From Massilia oculi (GTDB lineage: Bacteria > Pseudomonadota > Gammaproteobacteria > Burkholderiales > Burkholderiaceae_D): a stretch of 64,000 bases of DNA. Below the pieces are notes generated by a model. That model saw only the letters and a program-made list of their open reading frames with translations, did no database searches and was not told the DNA's origin. Of the stretch, positions 26,695-36,411 are shown one piece after another. The stretch is from assembly GCF_003143515.1 (NCBI RefSeq), contig NZ_CP029343.1, positions 5,704,001-5,768,000 of the forward strand, read 5' to 3'. The stretch's first letter is position 1; each line of letters begins with the position of its first letter. A program made the position numbers and the translations under genes.

Positions 26695-27069
26695 ATGTCG
26701 ACGCAAAACGAAAGCAAGGACGTGAAGGGACGCAGCTGGGACCAGGTCACCGACGGCACCACCAGCGTGGCAACGATGGGTGCCGGATCCACGGGAGAGG
26801 TCGGCGCCAGCGCCGAGCGCAAGGATCCGGCCCAGCGCCAGCACGATGGCGCAATGCAGCAAGGCGGTCAGGGAAGCCAGGCCGGCCGCACCGACGACCT
26901 GCTGGCCGGGGGCGCGAACGACGAGCAGTCGGACCGGGGTTTCCAGGGTGGCGGCAACCGTCAGTCGGGCGCTGCAGGGAATCGGGATACTGCGCGCCAG
27001 AATGAGGCGGGCGCCGCCGATGCCGACGACGACGAGTACGACCAGGGGACGGCGCGCCGTCAGCCTTGA
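26695..27069 (+). CDS. Small disordered hydrophilic protein
   Basis: A 124-residue protein rich in Gly, Gln, Asp, Ala and Arg with no hydrophobic core, signal or membrane segment (e.g. GGQGSQAGRTDDLLAGG, ADADDDEYDQG). Composition is that of an intrinsically disordered, possibly stress-related or desiccation-type protein. I do not recognise a family. Strong Shine-Dalgarno gaggag at seven bases supports real translation. It stands alone on its strand before the TetR gene. Confidence 0.6.
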   Translation: MSTQNESKDVKGRSWDQVTDGTTSVATMGAGSTGEVGASAERKDPAQRQHDGAMQQGGQGSQAGRTDDLLAGGANDEQSDRGFQGGGNRQSGAAGNRDTARQNEAGAADADDDEYDQGTARRQP

Positions 27070-27309
27070 CTGGCCGGGCGCGCCAGGCGGTAGGGCACGT
27101 GGCGCGCCAGCCGGTGGTCGGGCGCCAGGGCAGGATGGTCGAAGTCTTTCTTCGGGGGCGCGCCGCACGCCCAGAGCACGATGGCGACAAGCGCGATCGC
27201 ATCTCGCGCGGCAGGCGGCAAAGCCGCAGCGGGCGCGCCGAACCCTGCACGCATACCGACACTCGTCGCTTTTTGATAACTAACGGCAAGTTTGTGTCAA
27301 AATGCGGCA

Positions 27310-27953
27310 ATGAACCATGAGCTTTCCAATCCGCCCGCACTGACGCGCTCGTACCGAGGCCAATCGCAGGAGCAGCGCCGCGCCGAGCGCCGCAGCCGCC
27401 TGATCGCGGGCGCCATCGCCGTCTACGGGGAGCGAGGCTACCACCAGGCCACCGTGAAAGCGGTCTGCGACGCGGCCGGCCTGACCGAACGATACTTCTA
27501 CGAGTCTTTCGCCAACAGCGAGGCGCTGCTGATCGATTCCTACGACGCCGTCACCTATGCCGTGCTGGGCGAGATCCTGCGCGCGGGCGATGTGGCCGGG
27601 CGCGGGCGGGTGGCGCGCTCGCGCGCGATGCTCCACGCCTATTTCGCGGCGCTGCAACGCGAACCGCAGTCGGCGCGCGTGTTCCTGGTCGAGATCCGGG
27701 GTGTGAGCCGGGCCGTGGACCAGGCGTTCAACGCTTCGCTGCGTGTGATCGGTCGCGAAGTCGGGCGCGTGCTGGGGTCCGAGGCGGCGGACGATGAATT
27801 GCTGCAGGCGGGGTGATCGGGGGCGTGATCCACATCGCCCTGCGCTGGATCGAGGATGGTTACCAGCCGCCGATCGAACGCGCGGTCGAGACCGCGCTGC
27901 GCCTTGGCGCGGCGCTGGCCGCTCCGCCGCGCAAGCGCCCCCGGGCGGCGTGA
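27310..27953 (+). pseudogene. TetR-family regulator with a 3' frameshift
   Basis: TetR N-terminal DNA-binding domain is intact: RRSRLIAGAIAVYGERGY, ATVKAVCDAAGLTERYFYESF. The ligand domain runs to LGSEAADDELLQAG, where TGA occurs at 27814. One base short in the adjacent G-run would restore the frame to VIGGVIHIALRWIEDGYQPP and a stop at 27951, the normal C-terminus of such regulators. The truncated 168-residue form lacks its last helices and may not dimerise properly. Again either mutation or homopolymer miscall. Divergent regulators of this kind often control neighbours; nothing obvious is divergent here. Confidence 0.75.
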
Positions 27954-27961
27954 GCATATAA

Positions 27962-27993
27962 CGCCGCCCCCGGGGGGGCCGGGCCGGGCGGCG
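27962..27993 (-). terminator. Hairpin at the end of the bkd operon
   Basis: cgccgccc (27962-27969) and gggcggcg (27986-27993) form an 8-bp stem around a G/C-rich loop. It lies 7 bases after the leftward lipoamide dehydrogenase stop. A short T-containing stretch (TTATATG) follows on the minus strand. Confidence 0.5.
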
Positions 27994-28000
27994 CAGCGGC

Positions 28001-29395
28001 TCAGATATGCAGGGCGTGGCCGAGCGCGCGCAGCGCGGCTTCCTGCACCGCTTCGCCCAGCGTCGGATGGGCGTGGATCGTGCGGGCGACGTCTTCCAGC
28101 TGGGCGCCCAGCTCGATCGACTGGGTGAAGCCTGCCGCCAGTTCCGACACCCCGACACCGACCGCCTGCCAGCCGAGGATCAGGTGGTTGTCCTTGCGTG
28201 CGACCACGCGCACGAAGCCATCCGTACCCTCGATCGTCATCGCGCGGCCGTTGGCGCTGAACGGGAAGCTGGCCTGGATGGCGTCGATACCGGCGGCTTG
28301 CGCCTCGGATGGCGACATGCCGGCCACGACGATCTCGGGATCGGTGTAGCACACCGCCGGAATCGCCGCCGGCTGGAACCAGCGGCGCTTGCCGGCGATG
28401 ATCTCGGCCACCATCTCGCCCTGGGCCATGGCGCGGTGGGCCAGCATCGGCTCGCCGGTGAGGTCGCCGATCGCCCACACATTGCGCATCGACGTGCGGC
28501 ATTGCTCGTCGACCCTGATCGCGCGTCCCGCCATGTCGAGCATCAGGTTTTCCAGGCCCCAGCCGGTGGTTGCCGGCTTGCGGCCGACGGCCACCAGTAC
28601 CTTGTCGGCTTCCAGGTAGGCCTCGACGCCGGAAGCGTCGCGCACCTTTACCCGTTCACCTTCCATGCCCAACACCGACGTCGCCAGGCGCAGTTCGACG
28701 CCGAGCCGCTCGAGCGATTTCGCTACCGGCTTGACCAGTTCGGCGTCATAGGCCGGCAGGATGCGCTCCGCCGCTTCCACCACCGTCACCTGGCTGCCCA
28801 GCTTGCGGTAGGCCGTGCCCAGCTCCAGGCCGATATAGCCGGCGCCAACCACCACCAGGCGCCGCGGCACGCTGTCCTGGGACAAGGCCTCGGTGGAAGA
28901 GATCACCGGGCCGCCGAACGGCATGAATGGCAGCTCGACGGCCTGCGAGCCGCTGGCCAGCAGCAGGTGTTCGCAGCGGATGCGCACCGTTTCCTGGCCG
29001 TCGGCCTCGACTTCGACGGTCTTCCCGTCCAGTACCCTGGCCCAGCCGTGCACTACGCGCACGCCCTGTTTCTTGAGGAGCAGCCCGACGCCGCCGGTGA
29101 GGCGCTTGACGATGCCGTCCTTCCAGGCCACGGTGCGCTCCAGGTCGATCCTCGGCGACTCGACGCTGATGCCGAGCGGCGATTCCTGGGCCGCGTAGGT
29201 GGCGGCCTTGTGGTACTCGTCGGCCGCGTAGATCAGCGCCTTGGAGGGGATGCAGCCGATGTTCAGGCAGGTGCCGCCCGGGTTCGCGCCCTCGACCACG
29301 ATGGCCGGGATGCCCAGCTGGCCGGCACGGATGCCGGCCACGTAGCCGCCCGGGCCGCCGCCGACGATGAGCAGAGTCGTATTGATTGTCTCCAT
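28001..29395 (-). CDS. lpdA: Dihydrolipoyl dehydrogenase, E3 of the branched-chain complex
   Basis: A 464-residue FAD enzyme that reoxidises the dihydrolipoyl arm of E2 with NAD. FAD-binding [10 protein letters not shown] at 12-21; redox-active disulfide Cys43/Cys48 in [16 protein letters not shown]-binding [13 protein letters not shown] in the middle; catalytic His-Glu pair near the C-terminus in HAHPTLGEA. Unlike some E3 proteins it has no N-terminal lipoyl domain. It is the last gene of a four-gene operon encoding the branched-chain 2-oxoacid dehydrogenase complex, 4 bases after the E2 stop. Confidence 0.93.
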   Translation of the reverse strand: METINTTLLIVGGGPGGYVAGIRAGQLGIPAIVVEGANPGGTCLNIGCIPSKALIYAADEYHKAATYAAQESPLGISVESPRIDLERTVAWKDGIVKRLTGGVGLLLKKQGVRVVHGWARVLDGKTVEVEADGQETVRIRCEHLLLASGSQAVELPFMPFGGPVISSTEALSQDSVPRRLVVVGAGYIGLELGTAYRKLGSQVTVVEAAERILPAYDAELVKPVAKSLERLGVELRLATSVLGMEGERVKVRDASGVEAYLEADKVLVAVGRKPATTGWGLENLMLDMAGRAIRVDEQCRTSMRNVWAIGDLTGEPMLAHRAMAQGEMVAEIIAGKRRWFQPAAIPAVCYTDPEIVVAGMSPSEAQAAGIDAIQASFPFSANGRAMTIEGTDGFVRVVARKDNHLILGWQAVGVGVSELAAGFTQSIELGAQLEDVARTIHAHPTLGEAVQEAALRALGHALHI

Positions 29396-29399
29396 CGGC

Positions 29400-30758
29400 T
29401 CACTCCACGAACAGGGTTGCGGGGAATTCGAGGTAGCCGCGGATCGCCTGCACGAACTGGGCCGCCACCATGCCGTCGATCACGCGGTGGTCGAACGAGG
29501 ACGACAGGTTCATCATCTTGCGCGCGACCATGGCGCCGTCCTTGATCACCGGTCGGTCGACGATGCGGTTGACGCCGACGATGGCCACTTCCGGACGATT
29601 GATCACCGGCGTGGTGACGATGCCGCCCAGCGCGCCGAGGCTGGTGATCGTGATGGTGGAGCCGGTGAGTTCCTCGCGCGTGGCCTTGCCGGTGCGCGCG
29701 GCGTCGGCCAGGCGGGAAATCTCGGCCGCGCTCGACCACGGGTCGCGCGACTCGGCGTGACGCACCACCGGCACCATCAGGCCGTTGTCGGTCTGGGCCG
29801 CGATGCCGATGTGGGCCGCGTCGTAGGTGGTGAGCAGATTGCGCTCGTCGTCATAGCGCGCGCTCATCATCGGATAGCTGCGCAGGGCCAGCACCACGGC
29901 GCGCATCAGCAGCGGCAGCAGGGTCAGCTTGCCGCGCTCCGCACCGTAGCGGGCGTTCAGCTGCAGGCGCAGCGCCTCGAGTTCGGTGACGTCGACTTCT
30001 TCGACATAGGTGAAGTGCGGGATGTTGCGCTTGGCTTCCTGCATCTTCTCGGCGATCTTGCGGCGCAGGCCGATCACCTGCGTCGCATGTTCGCCATGCT
30101 GCTCGGCGTAGCGCTCGTCCAGGCCGCCATTGGCCGCGCCGCCGCGGTGGCCGGCCACGTGGGCATCCAGGTCGGCGTGGGTGATGCGGCCCGCCGGGCC
30201 GCTGCCGGCCACGAACTGCAGCTCGACGCCCAGGTCCCAGGCGCGCTGGCGCACGGCCGGTGGGGCCAGCGGTTTTTCGCCATCGGCGCGCAGTTGCGGC
30301 GCGCCCTTCGACATCTGCGCAGGCCGTGCGGCTGGCGCCGGCCTGGAGGCAGGCGCGGGAGCAGAGATCGGGGCAGAGGCGGGCGCCGATGCTTCATTCG
30401 CTGCGACGGCTGCGAGCTGCGGCTCGGCGACTTCCTCGGCCGGCGCGGTGGCGGCGGCCATCCTGACCGGTTCCTGGCTGGCCTTGGCCGCGCCATTGTC
30501 CTTCAGGTTGCCGGCGCCCTCGACTTCGAGCCGGATCAGTTCGGCGCCCACCGCCAGCGACTGGCCGATCGCGCCGCCCAGGCTCGTGATGGTGCCCGCG
30601 ACCGGCGACGGGATCTCGACCGTCGCCTTGTCGGTCATGACGTCGGCCAGCACCTGGTCTTCCTTGACGACGTCGCCCGGTTGAACGTGCCAGGCCACCA
30701 CTTCGACTTCGGCGATGCCTTCGCCGAGGTCTGGCATCTTGATGACGTGAATACCCAT
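29400..30758 (-). CDS. bkdB: Dihydrolipoamide acyltransferase, E2 of branched-chain 2-oxoacid dehydrogenase
   Basis: A 452-residue core subunit transferring the branched acyl group to CoA. One lipoyl domain (1-80) with Lys44 in [11 protein letters not shown]; an Ala/Pro-rich flexible linker; a peripheral-subunit-binding domain ([23 protein letters not shown]); and the C-terminal catalytic domain ending [17 protein letters not shown], with the His and Asp of the active site. The branched-chain assignment rests on the E1 genes beside it. Four-base gaps on both sides imply tight co-translation. Confidence 0.92.
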   Translation of the reverse strand: MGIHVIKMPDLGEGIAEVEVVAWHVQPGDVVKEDQVLADVMTDKATVEIPSPVAGTITSLGGAIGQSLAVGAELIRLEVEGAGNLKDNGAAKASQEPVRMAAATAPAEEVAEPQLAAVAANEASAPASAPISAPAPASRPAPAARPAQMSKGAPQLRADGEKPLAPPAVRQRAWDLGVELQFVAGSGPAGRITHADLDAHVAGHRGGAANGGLDERYAEQHGEHATQVIGLRRKIAEKMQEAKRNIPHFTYVEEVDVTELEALRLQLNARYGAERGKLTLLPLLMRAVVLALRSYPMMSARYDDERNLLTTYDAAHIGIAAQTDNGLMVPVVRHAESRDPWSSAAEISRLADAARTGKATREELTGSTITITSLGALGGIVTTPVINRPEVAIVGVNRIVDRPVIKDGAMVARKMMNLSSSFDHRVIDGMVAAQFVQAIRGYLEFPATLFVE

Positions 30759-30762
30759 CGAA

Positions 30763-31809
30763 TCAACCCTCCATCACGCGTTTCAGGGCCGCGCCGACAC
30801 GGTCGGGCCCCGGGAAATAAGCCCATTCCTGCGCATGCGGATACGGGGTGTCCCAGCCGGCGACGCGCCCGATCGGCGCTTCCAGCTGGTAGAAGCAGTG
30901 CTCTTGCACCAGCGCCGCCAGTTCGGCGCCGAAGCCGCTGGTCTGCGTCGCTTCGTGCACGATCACGCAGCGGCCGGTCTTCTTGACCGAATCGACGATG
31001 GTGTCGAGGTCGAGCGGCCAGATGCTCCGCAGGTCGATCACCTCGGCGTCGACGCCGGATTCGCGCGCCGCCGCCTCGGCGACCCAGACCATCGTGCCGT
31101 AGGCCAGCACGGTGACGTCGTTGCCCGGACGGACGATGGCCGCCTTGTCGAGGTCGACGGTGTAGTAGCCTGTCGGGACTTCGCCTTTCGGGTGACCGGA
31201 CCATGGCACGACCGGACGGTCGTGGTGGCCGTCGAACGGGCCGTTGTAAAGACGCTTGGGTTCCAGGAAGATCACCGGATCGTCGTTCTCGATCGAGGCG
31301 ATCAGGAGGCCCTTGGCGTCGTAGGGGTTCGAGGGCATTACGGTGCGCAGGCCGCACACGTGGGTGAAGAAAGCCTCCGGGCTCTGGCTGTGGGTCTGGC
31401 CGCCGTAGATGCCGCCGCCGCAAGGCATGCGGATCACCATCGACGAGGTGAATTCGCCGGCCGAGCGGTAGCGCAGGCGCGCCGCCTCGGACACGATCTG
31501 GTCGGTCGCCGGATAAAAATAGTCGGCGAACTGGATCTCGACCACGGGGCGCAGGCCATAGGCGGCCATGCCGACCGCGGTGCCGACGATGCCGCCTTCC
31601 GAGATCGGCGCGTCGAACACGCGCGACCTGCCGTACTTCGCCTGCAGGCCATCGGTGACGCGGAACACGCCGCCGAAGTAGCCGACGTCCTGGCCATACA
31701 CCACGACGTTGTTGTCGCGTTCCATCATGACGTCCATGGCCGAGCGCAGGGCCTGGATCATGGTCATGGGCATCGTTGCGATGTCCTTGGGTTGATCGTC
31801 TCGTGCCAT
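30763..31809 (-). CDS. bkdA2: 2-oxoisovalerate dehydrogenase E1 beta subunit
   Basis: A 348-residue transketolase-type E1 beta, pairing with the alpha subunit to decarboxylate branched 2-oxoacids from Val, Leu and Ile. Features include MTMIQALRSAMDVMMERD, GQDVGYFGGVFRVTDGL, EGGIVGTAVGMA and the C-terminal domain with GRCVIVHEATQTSGFG. Two starts are possible: ATG at 31815 overlaps the alpha stop as ATGA, while ATG at 31809 has the better spacing from ttgggag; I chose the latter. Homology is to two-gene (alpha/beta) BCKDH rather than to pyruvate dehydrogenase AceE. Confidence 0.92.
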   Translation of the reverse strand: MARDDQPKDIATMPMTMIQALRSAMDVMMERDNNVVVYGQDVGYFGGVFRVTDGLQAKYGRSRVFDAPISEGGIVGTAVGMAAYGLRPVVEIQFADYFYPATDQIVSEAARLRYRSAGEFTSSMVIRMPCGGGIYGGQTHSQSPEAFFTHVCGLRTVMPSNPYDAKGLLIASIENDDPVIFLEPKRLYNGPFDGHHDRPVVPWSGHPKGEVPTGYYTVDLDKAAIVRPGNDVTVLAYGTMVWVAEAAARESGVDAEVIDLRSIWPLDLDTIVDSVKKTGRCVIVHEATQTSGFGAELAALVQEHCFYQLEAPIGRVAGWDTPYPHAQEWAYFPGPDRVGAALKRVMEG

Positions 31810-31811
31810 CT

Positions 31812-33095
<1,284 letters not shown>

Positions 33096-33097
33096 TT

Positions 33098-33117
33098 AGT
33101 TGACGTTTACGTCAACT
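33098..33117. promoter_or_regulatory. Palindromic operator of the bkd operon (LiuR-like)
   Basis: agttgacgt, two-base tt centre, acgtcaact: a perfect 9-bp inverted repeat placed in the promoter region of the branched-chain dehydrogenase operon. It resembles the LiuR (MerR-family) type of site described for branched-chain amino acid genes in Proteobacteria, which also centres on ACGTxxACGT. The assignment to LiuR is from memory of that motif and is tentative. Confidence 0.55.
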
Positions 33118-33771
33118 GCGCGAAACTATTTTCATATTGCTTTGCAACATAGACGACCGGCGCGTCGCGCCCGCTTTCCACCGTACCGGGCGGGACGCCT
33201 GGATTGGCGCACTTGCAGCATTTCATGCACCATGGGTGCGCTGCACACTGCGGGGCCACTGCGGACGATAGGGCAGCGAGGCAGTGCGGTCCTTGGGCAG
33301 GGCCAAGCGAACGCGTGTAGGAGACACATGCCTGGCAGGCAGAGGGCGGAGGCCCGTACCAGTTCGACGGGACCGATGCGGTGCCGGTCCGCCTCGTCTC
33401 CGTCAATGGCGTGGCCGTCGGGGAACTCGTGTCGACCCTGTCGTCCGTGGTGCACGGCGATACGCCGCGCTTCCGGGCGAGCCTGCCGGGACAGTGCTGG
33501 TGGCTGTACTACGGGAAGAGGTTGGCGCACCCGAGCATGGCGAGAACGGAACCTGGCGCCAACCCCAGCTGGACGATCCCTTGCGTTTCCACGACAAGGT
33601 CGAGGTCCGGATTGGCGCCGGCGGCGCCGACCGCCAGGCCCAGTCCGGCGGCGTGCGCGACGCCACGCTGCCACATTCGGGCCTGGTGATCACCTTACCT
33701 CGCTTCATCCTGGATCCACCGGCCGGAGGCAGGCCTGGCGCACTGCGCGAGACGACAGCCGATGCGGACCG
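33118..33771. other. Gene-poor stretch with a possible decayed ORF
   Basis: About 650 bases without an intact gene. From about 33327 a frame on the plus strand reads QFDGTDAVPVRLVSVNGVAV then FRASLPGQCWWLYYG. Near 33510 it continues in another frame as EEVGAPEHGENGTWRQPQL, DDPLRFHDKVEVRIGAGG and LPHSGLVITLPRF, ending about 33723. Composition looks protein-like and secreted, but there is no start, no full frame and no family I recognise. It could be a pseudogene of an exported protein. The left part is the bkd promoter. Confidence 0.3.
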
Positions 33772-34017
33772 TCAATCCCAGGTAAGCAGTCGATAGAAGG
33801 CCAAGGCAATGATCGAAAGGATCGCGACAATCCCGATATATCCCGACCACATCATGAACTTGCCTTCCCAGCTGCCCTCCTTGGCCAGCTGCGAATAGTA
33901 GGCCCAGGCATTACCGTGCGGATAGGCGTTCTTCTTCCTGTGCTTGTAATCGATGATCGCGTTGGGAATGGCGAGCACCAGCAGGATCACCGCATAGACA
34001 ATCCTGACAATGTCCAT
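33772..34017 (-). CDS. Small membrane protein coupled to the aromatic permease
   Basis: An 81-residue protein with two hydrophobic helices (VRIVYAVILLVLAIPNAII and MWSGYIGIVAILSIIALAF) separated by a hydrophilic loop rich in Lys, Tyr and Trp. I do not recognise a family. Its ATG overlaps the TGA of the AroP-like permease by one base (TGATG), so it is translated with the permease and may be an accessory or regulatory subunit of it; that role is inference. Confidence 0.7.
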   Translation of the reverse strand: MDIVRIVYAVILLVLAIPNAIIDYKHRKKNAYPHGNAWAYYSQLAKEGSWEGKFMMWSGYIGIVAILSIIALAFYRLLTWD

Positions 34018-35405
34018 CAGAGCCCGCCCTCATTCGCCGCTGCGTGAGATGCCCGCGCCGCCGCCCGCCGCTGACGCAGCCAGTAGCCACAACCGAGCAC
34101 CGCCACCCACACCGGGATCAGGAATACCGAGATGCGCAGCCCGGGAGTCAGCAGCATCACGATCAGGAGCAGCGCGACGAAACCCAGGCACAGGTAGTTC
34201 GACAGCGGGAACCATGGACTGCGGAAGCTGGCCCGTTCGCCCAGGCTGTCCTTGTGGCGGCGGAAGCGCAGGTGGCTCCAGGAGATCATCGCCCAGTTGA
34301 GCACCAGGGCGGCCGTGGCCAGGGTCATGACCATGCCCAGCGCCTCGCGCGGCAGGAAATAATTGATCGCGATCGCCGAACCCGTTGCCACCGCCGACAC
34401 GCCCAGTGCCACCAGCGGCACGCCACGCCGGTTGGTGTACTTCAGCGACGCCGGCGCATTGCCCTGTTCGGCCAGGCCGAACAGCATGCGGCTGTTGGCG
34501 TAGACGCAGCCGTTGTAGACCGACAGCGCGGCGGTCAGCACGACCAGGTTGAGGACGTTGGCGACCCAGCCGCTGTCGAGCGCCTGGAAGATCAGCACGA
34601 AGGGGCTGCCCCCCAGGACCACCTTCTGCCACGGGTACAGCATCAGGAGCACGGCCAGTGCGCCGATGTAGAAGATCAGGATCCGGTACAAAGCGTTGTT
34701 GGTGGCGCGCGGGATCGTGCGCGCCGGATCGTCCGCTTCGGCGGCGGTGATGCCGATCAGTTCCAGGCCGCCGAAGGAAAACATGATCACCGCCATCGCC
34801 ATCGCGAGACCGGCCACGCCGTGCGGGAAGAAGCCGCCGTGCTGCCACAGATTGGCCACGCCGGCCTCGGGACCGGCGCCGCCGCCCACCAGCAGGTAGA
34901 CGCCGAACACGATCATGCCGACCACCGCGACCACCTTGATCACGGCGAACCAGAATTCCATCTCGCCGAAGGCCTTCACGTTGAGCAGGCTGATGCAGTT
35001 GACCAGCACGAAGAAGCCGAGGGCCGAGACCCAGGTCGGCAGGTCGGGGAACCAGTACTGCATGTAGATGCCGAGGGCGGTCAGCTCGGCCAGGCTGACC
35101 AGGATGTACATCACCCAGTAGTTCCAGCCCGAGACGAAGCCGGCCCAGCGTCCGCAATACTTGTCGGCGAAGTGGCTGAAGGAGCCGGCTACCGGCTCGT
35201 CGACGATCATCTCGCCGAGCTGGCGCATGATCAGGAAGGCGACGGCGCCGGCGATCGCATAGCCCAGCAGCACCGATGGTCCCGCCATCTGGATGGTGGA
35301 TGCGATACCGAGGAACAGGCCGGTGCCGATGGCGCCGCCAAGGGCGATCAGCTGGATGTGGCGGTTCTTCAGTCCGCGCTTGAGTTCGTTGTGCCCGTCG
35401 GCCAT
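34017..35405 (-). CDS. aroP: AroP-like aromatic amino acid permease
   Basis: A 462-residue APC-superfamily permease with twelve predicted membrane helices. It follows E. coli AroP closely across its length: ELKRGLKNRHIQLIALGG, IGTGLFLG, AFLIMRQLGEMIVDEPVAG, MEFWFAVIKVVAVVGMIVFG, FSFGGLELIGITAAEADDP, NSRMLFGLAEQGNAP. It should import Phe, Tyr and Trp with protons. This fits the homogentisate-pathway genes a few kilobases away (38.7-42.3 kb). It is followed by a translationally coupled small membrane protein. Confidence 0.88.
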   Translation of the reverse strand: MADGHNELKRGLKNRHIQLIALGGAIGTGLFLGIASTIQMAGPSVLLGYAIAGAVAFLIMRQLGEMIVDEPVAGSFSHFADKYCGRWAGFVSGWNYWVMYILVSLAELTALGIYMQYWFPDLPTWVSALGFFVLVNCISLLNVKAFGEMEFWFAVIKVVAVVGMIVFGVYLLVGGGAGPEAGVANLWQHGGFFPHGVAGLAMAMAVIMFSFGGLELIGITAAEADDPARTIPRATNNALYRILIFYIGALAVLLMLYPWQKVVLGGSPFVLIFQALDSGWVANVLNLVVLTAALSVYNGCVYANSRMLFGLAEQGNAPASLKYTNRRGVPLVALGVSAVATGSAIAINYFLPREALGMVMTLATAALVLNWAMISWSHLRFRRHKDSLGERASFRSPWFPLSNYLCLGFVALLLIVMLLTPGLRISVFLIPVWVAVLGCGYWLRQRRAAARASHAAANEGGL

Positions 35406-35538
35406 GGTCCGTCTCTTGGTCTTGCCAGAAAGACAGGGATTCTACTGCATCCTTTGGGCGAGGCAAACCTGCGCCGCCAAGTTCGGCCTCGGGCTATGCT
35501 GGCGGCAACGGCATGTCGCCGACCACCATCAAGGAGAA

Positions 35539-35646
35539 ATGATGCGCAAGATGATCATGATGGCCCTGGCGGGCCTGATCTGGAAACAGTTTCAAACGAA
35601 GGTCATGAAGCGTCCGCCGGCGCCCAAGCGCACCTGGCGCTACTGA
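35539..35646 (+). CDS. Possible 35-residue small protein
   Basis: A short ORF with an excellent ribosome binding site (caaggagaa directly before atgatg) encoding MMRKMIMMALAGLIWKQ then a basic tail ending PKRTWRY. One short hydrophobic helix and strong positive charge suggest a peripheral or single-span membrane peptide. It lies divergently from aroP and converges on the metallo-beta-lactamase-fold gene. No family recognised; the site strength is the main support. Confidence 0.45.
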   Translation: MMRKMIMMALAGLIWKQFQTKVMKRPPAPKRTWRY

Positions 35647-35650
35647 TGCA

Positions 35651-36352
35651 TCACACGCCGTGCGGCAGGCCGAGGTTGCGGTTTGCCGGCACGGCGACAT
35701 CCATCATCCGGGGGCGCGGCAGGTCGAGCGCGGCCATCAGGGCGATGAAATCCTCGCGGCTGCGGTTGGCCAGGCGCGCATTGTGGCGCCGCTCCCAGCC
35801 GACGGTCGATACCGACTGGCCCTTGTAGTCGTGGCCCGGCCATACCCGCACATGGTCGTCCAGGACGAACAGCTTGCGGGTGACGCTGTCGTACAGGCTC
35901 TCAGGACTCCCGCTCTGGAAGTCGGTGCGGCCGCAGCCGTCGATCAACAGGGTATCGCCCGTAAACAGGTTGCCGCGCCACAGATAGCACATGCTGCCGG
36001 CCGTGTGGCCGGGCGTGTGGATCACGGCGATGTGCTCGTGCAGCCCGAAGCGGATCTGGTCGCCGTCCTGCAACTGCACTTCGGCCGGCGGGATGTCGCA
36101 GCCGCTCGGCACGCAGGCCTTGGCCCCCGTATGCTCGCGCAGGCGGCCGGCGGAGGTCACGTGGTCGGCATGGGCGTGGGTTTCCAGCAAGTGGGTCAGG
36201 CGCAGGCCGAGGCGTTCGATGTGCGCCAGGTCGCGCGTGAAATGGCGGTCGACCGGGTCGATGATCACGGCGTCATAGCTGCCCGGCGCAGCCAGAATAT
36301 AGGTAAAGGTCGACGACTCCGCGTCGAACAGCTGGATCGGATTGACTTGCAT
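35651..36352 (-). CDS. Persulfide dioxygenase-like MBL-fold protein (ETHE1 type)
   Basis: A 233-residue metallo-beta-lactamase-fold protein. Motif THAHADHVTSAGRL gives the metal ligands, followed by HTPGHTAGSMCYL, LFTGDTLLIDGCGRTDFQ and VWPGHDYKG. DGCGRTDFQ is characteristic of the ETHE1/persulfide dioxygenase branch, which oxidises glutathione persulfide to sulfite using one Fe(II). ATG at 36352 is preferred to 36358 because gaggag lies six bases before it and touches the other. It ends four bases from the small ORF on the opposite strand. Confidence 0.85.
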   Translation of the reverse strand: MQVNPIQLFDAESSTFTYILAAPGSYDAVIIDPVDRHFTRDLAHIERLGLRLTHLLETHAHADHVTSAGRLREHTGAKACVPSGCDIPPAEVQLQDGDQIRFGLHEHIAVIHTPGHTAGSMCYLWRGNLFTGDTLLIDGCGRTDFQSGSPESLYDSVTRKLFVLDDHVRVWPGHDYKGQSVSTVGWERRHNARLANRSREDFIALMAALDLPRPRMMDVAVPANRNLGLPHGV

Positions 36353-36411
36353 AGACATCTCCTCGGTTGCCGCGATGTTGTACCACAACTCGCCCGTGGC
36401 GGGTAGCCGGC

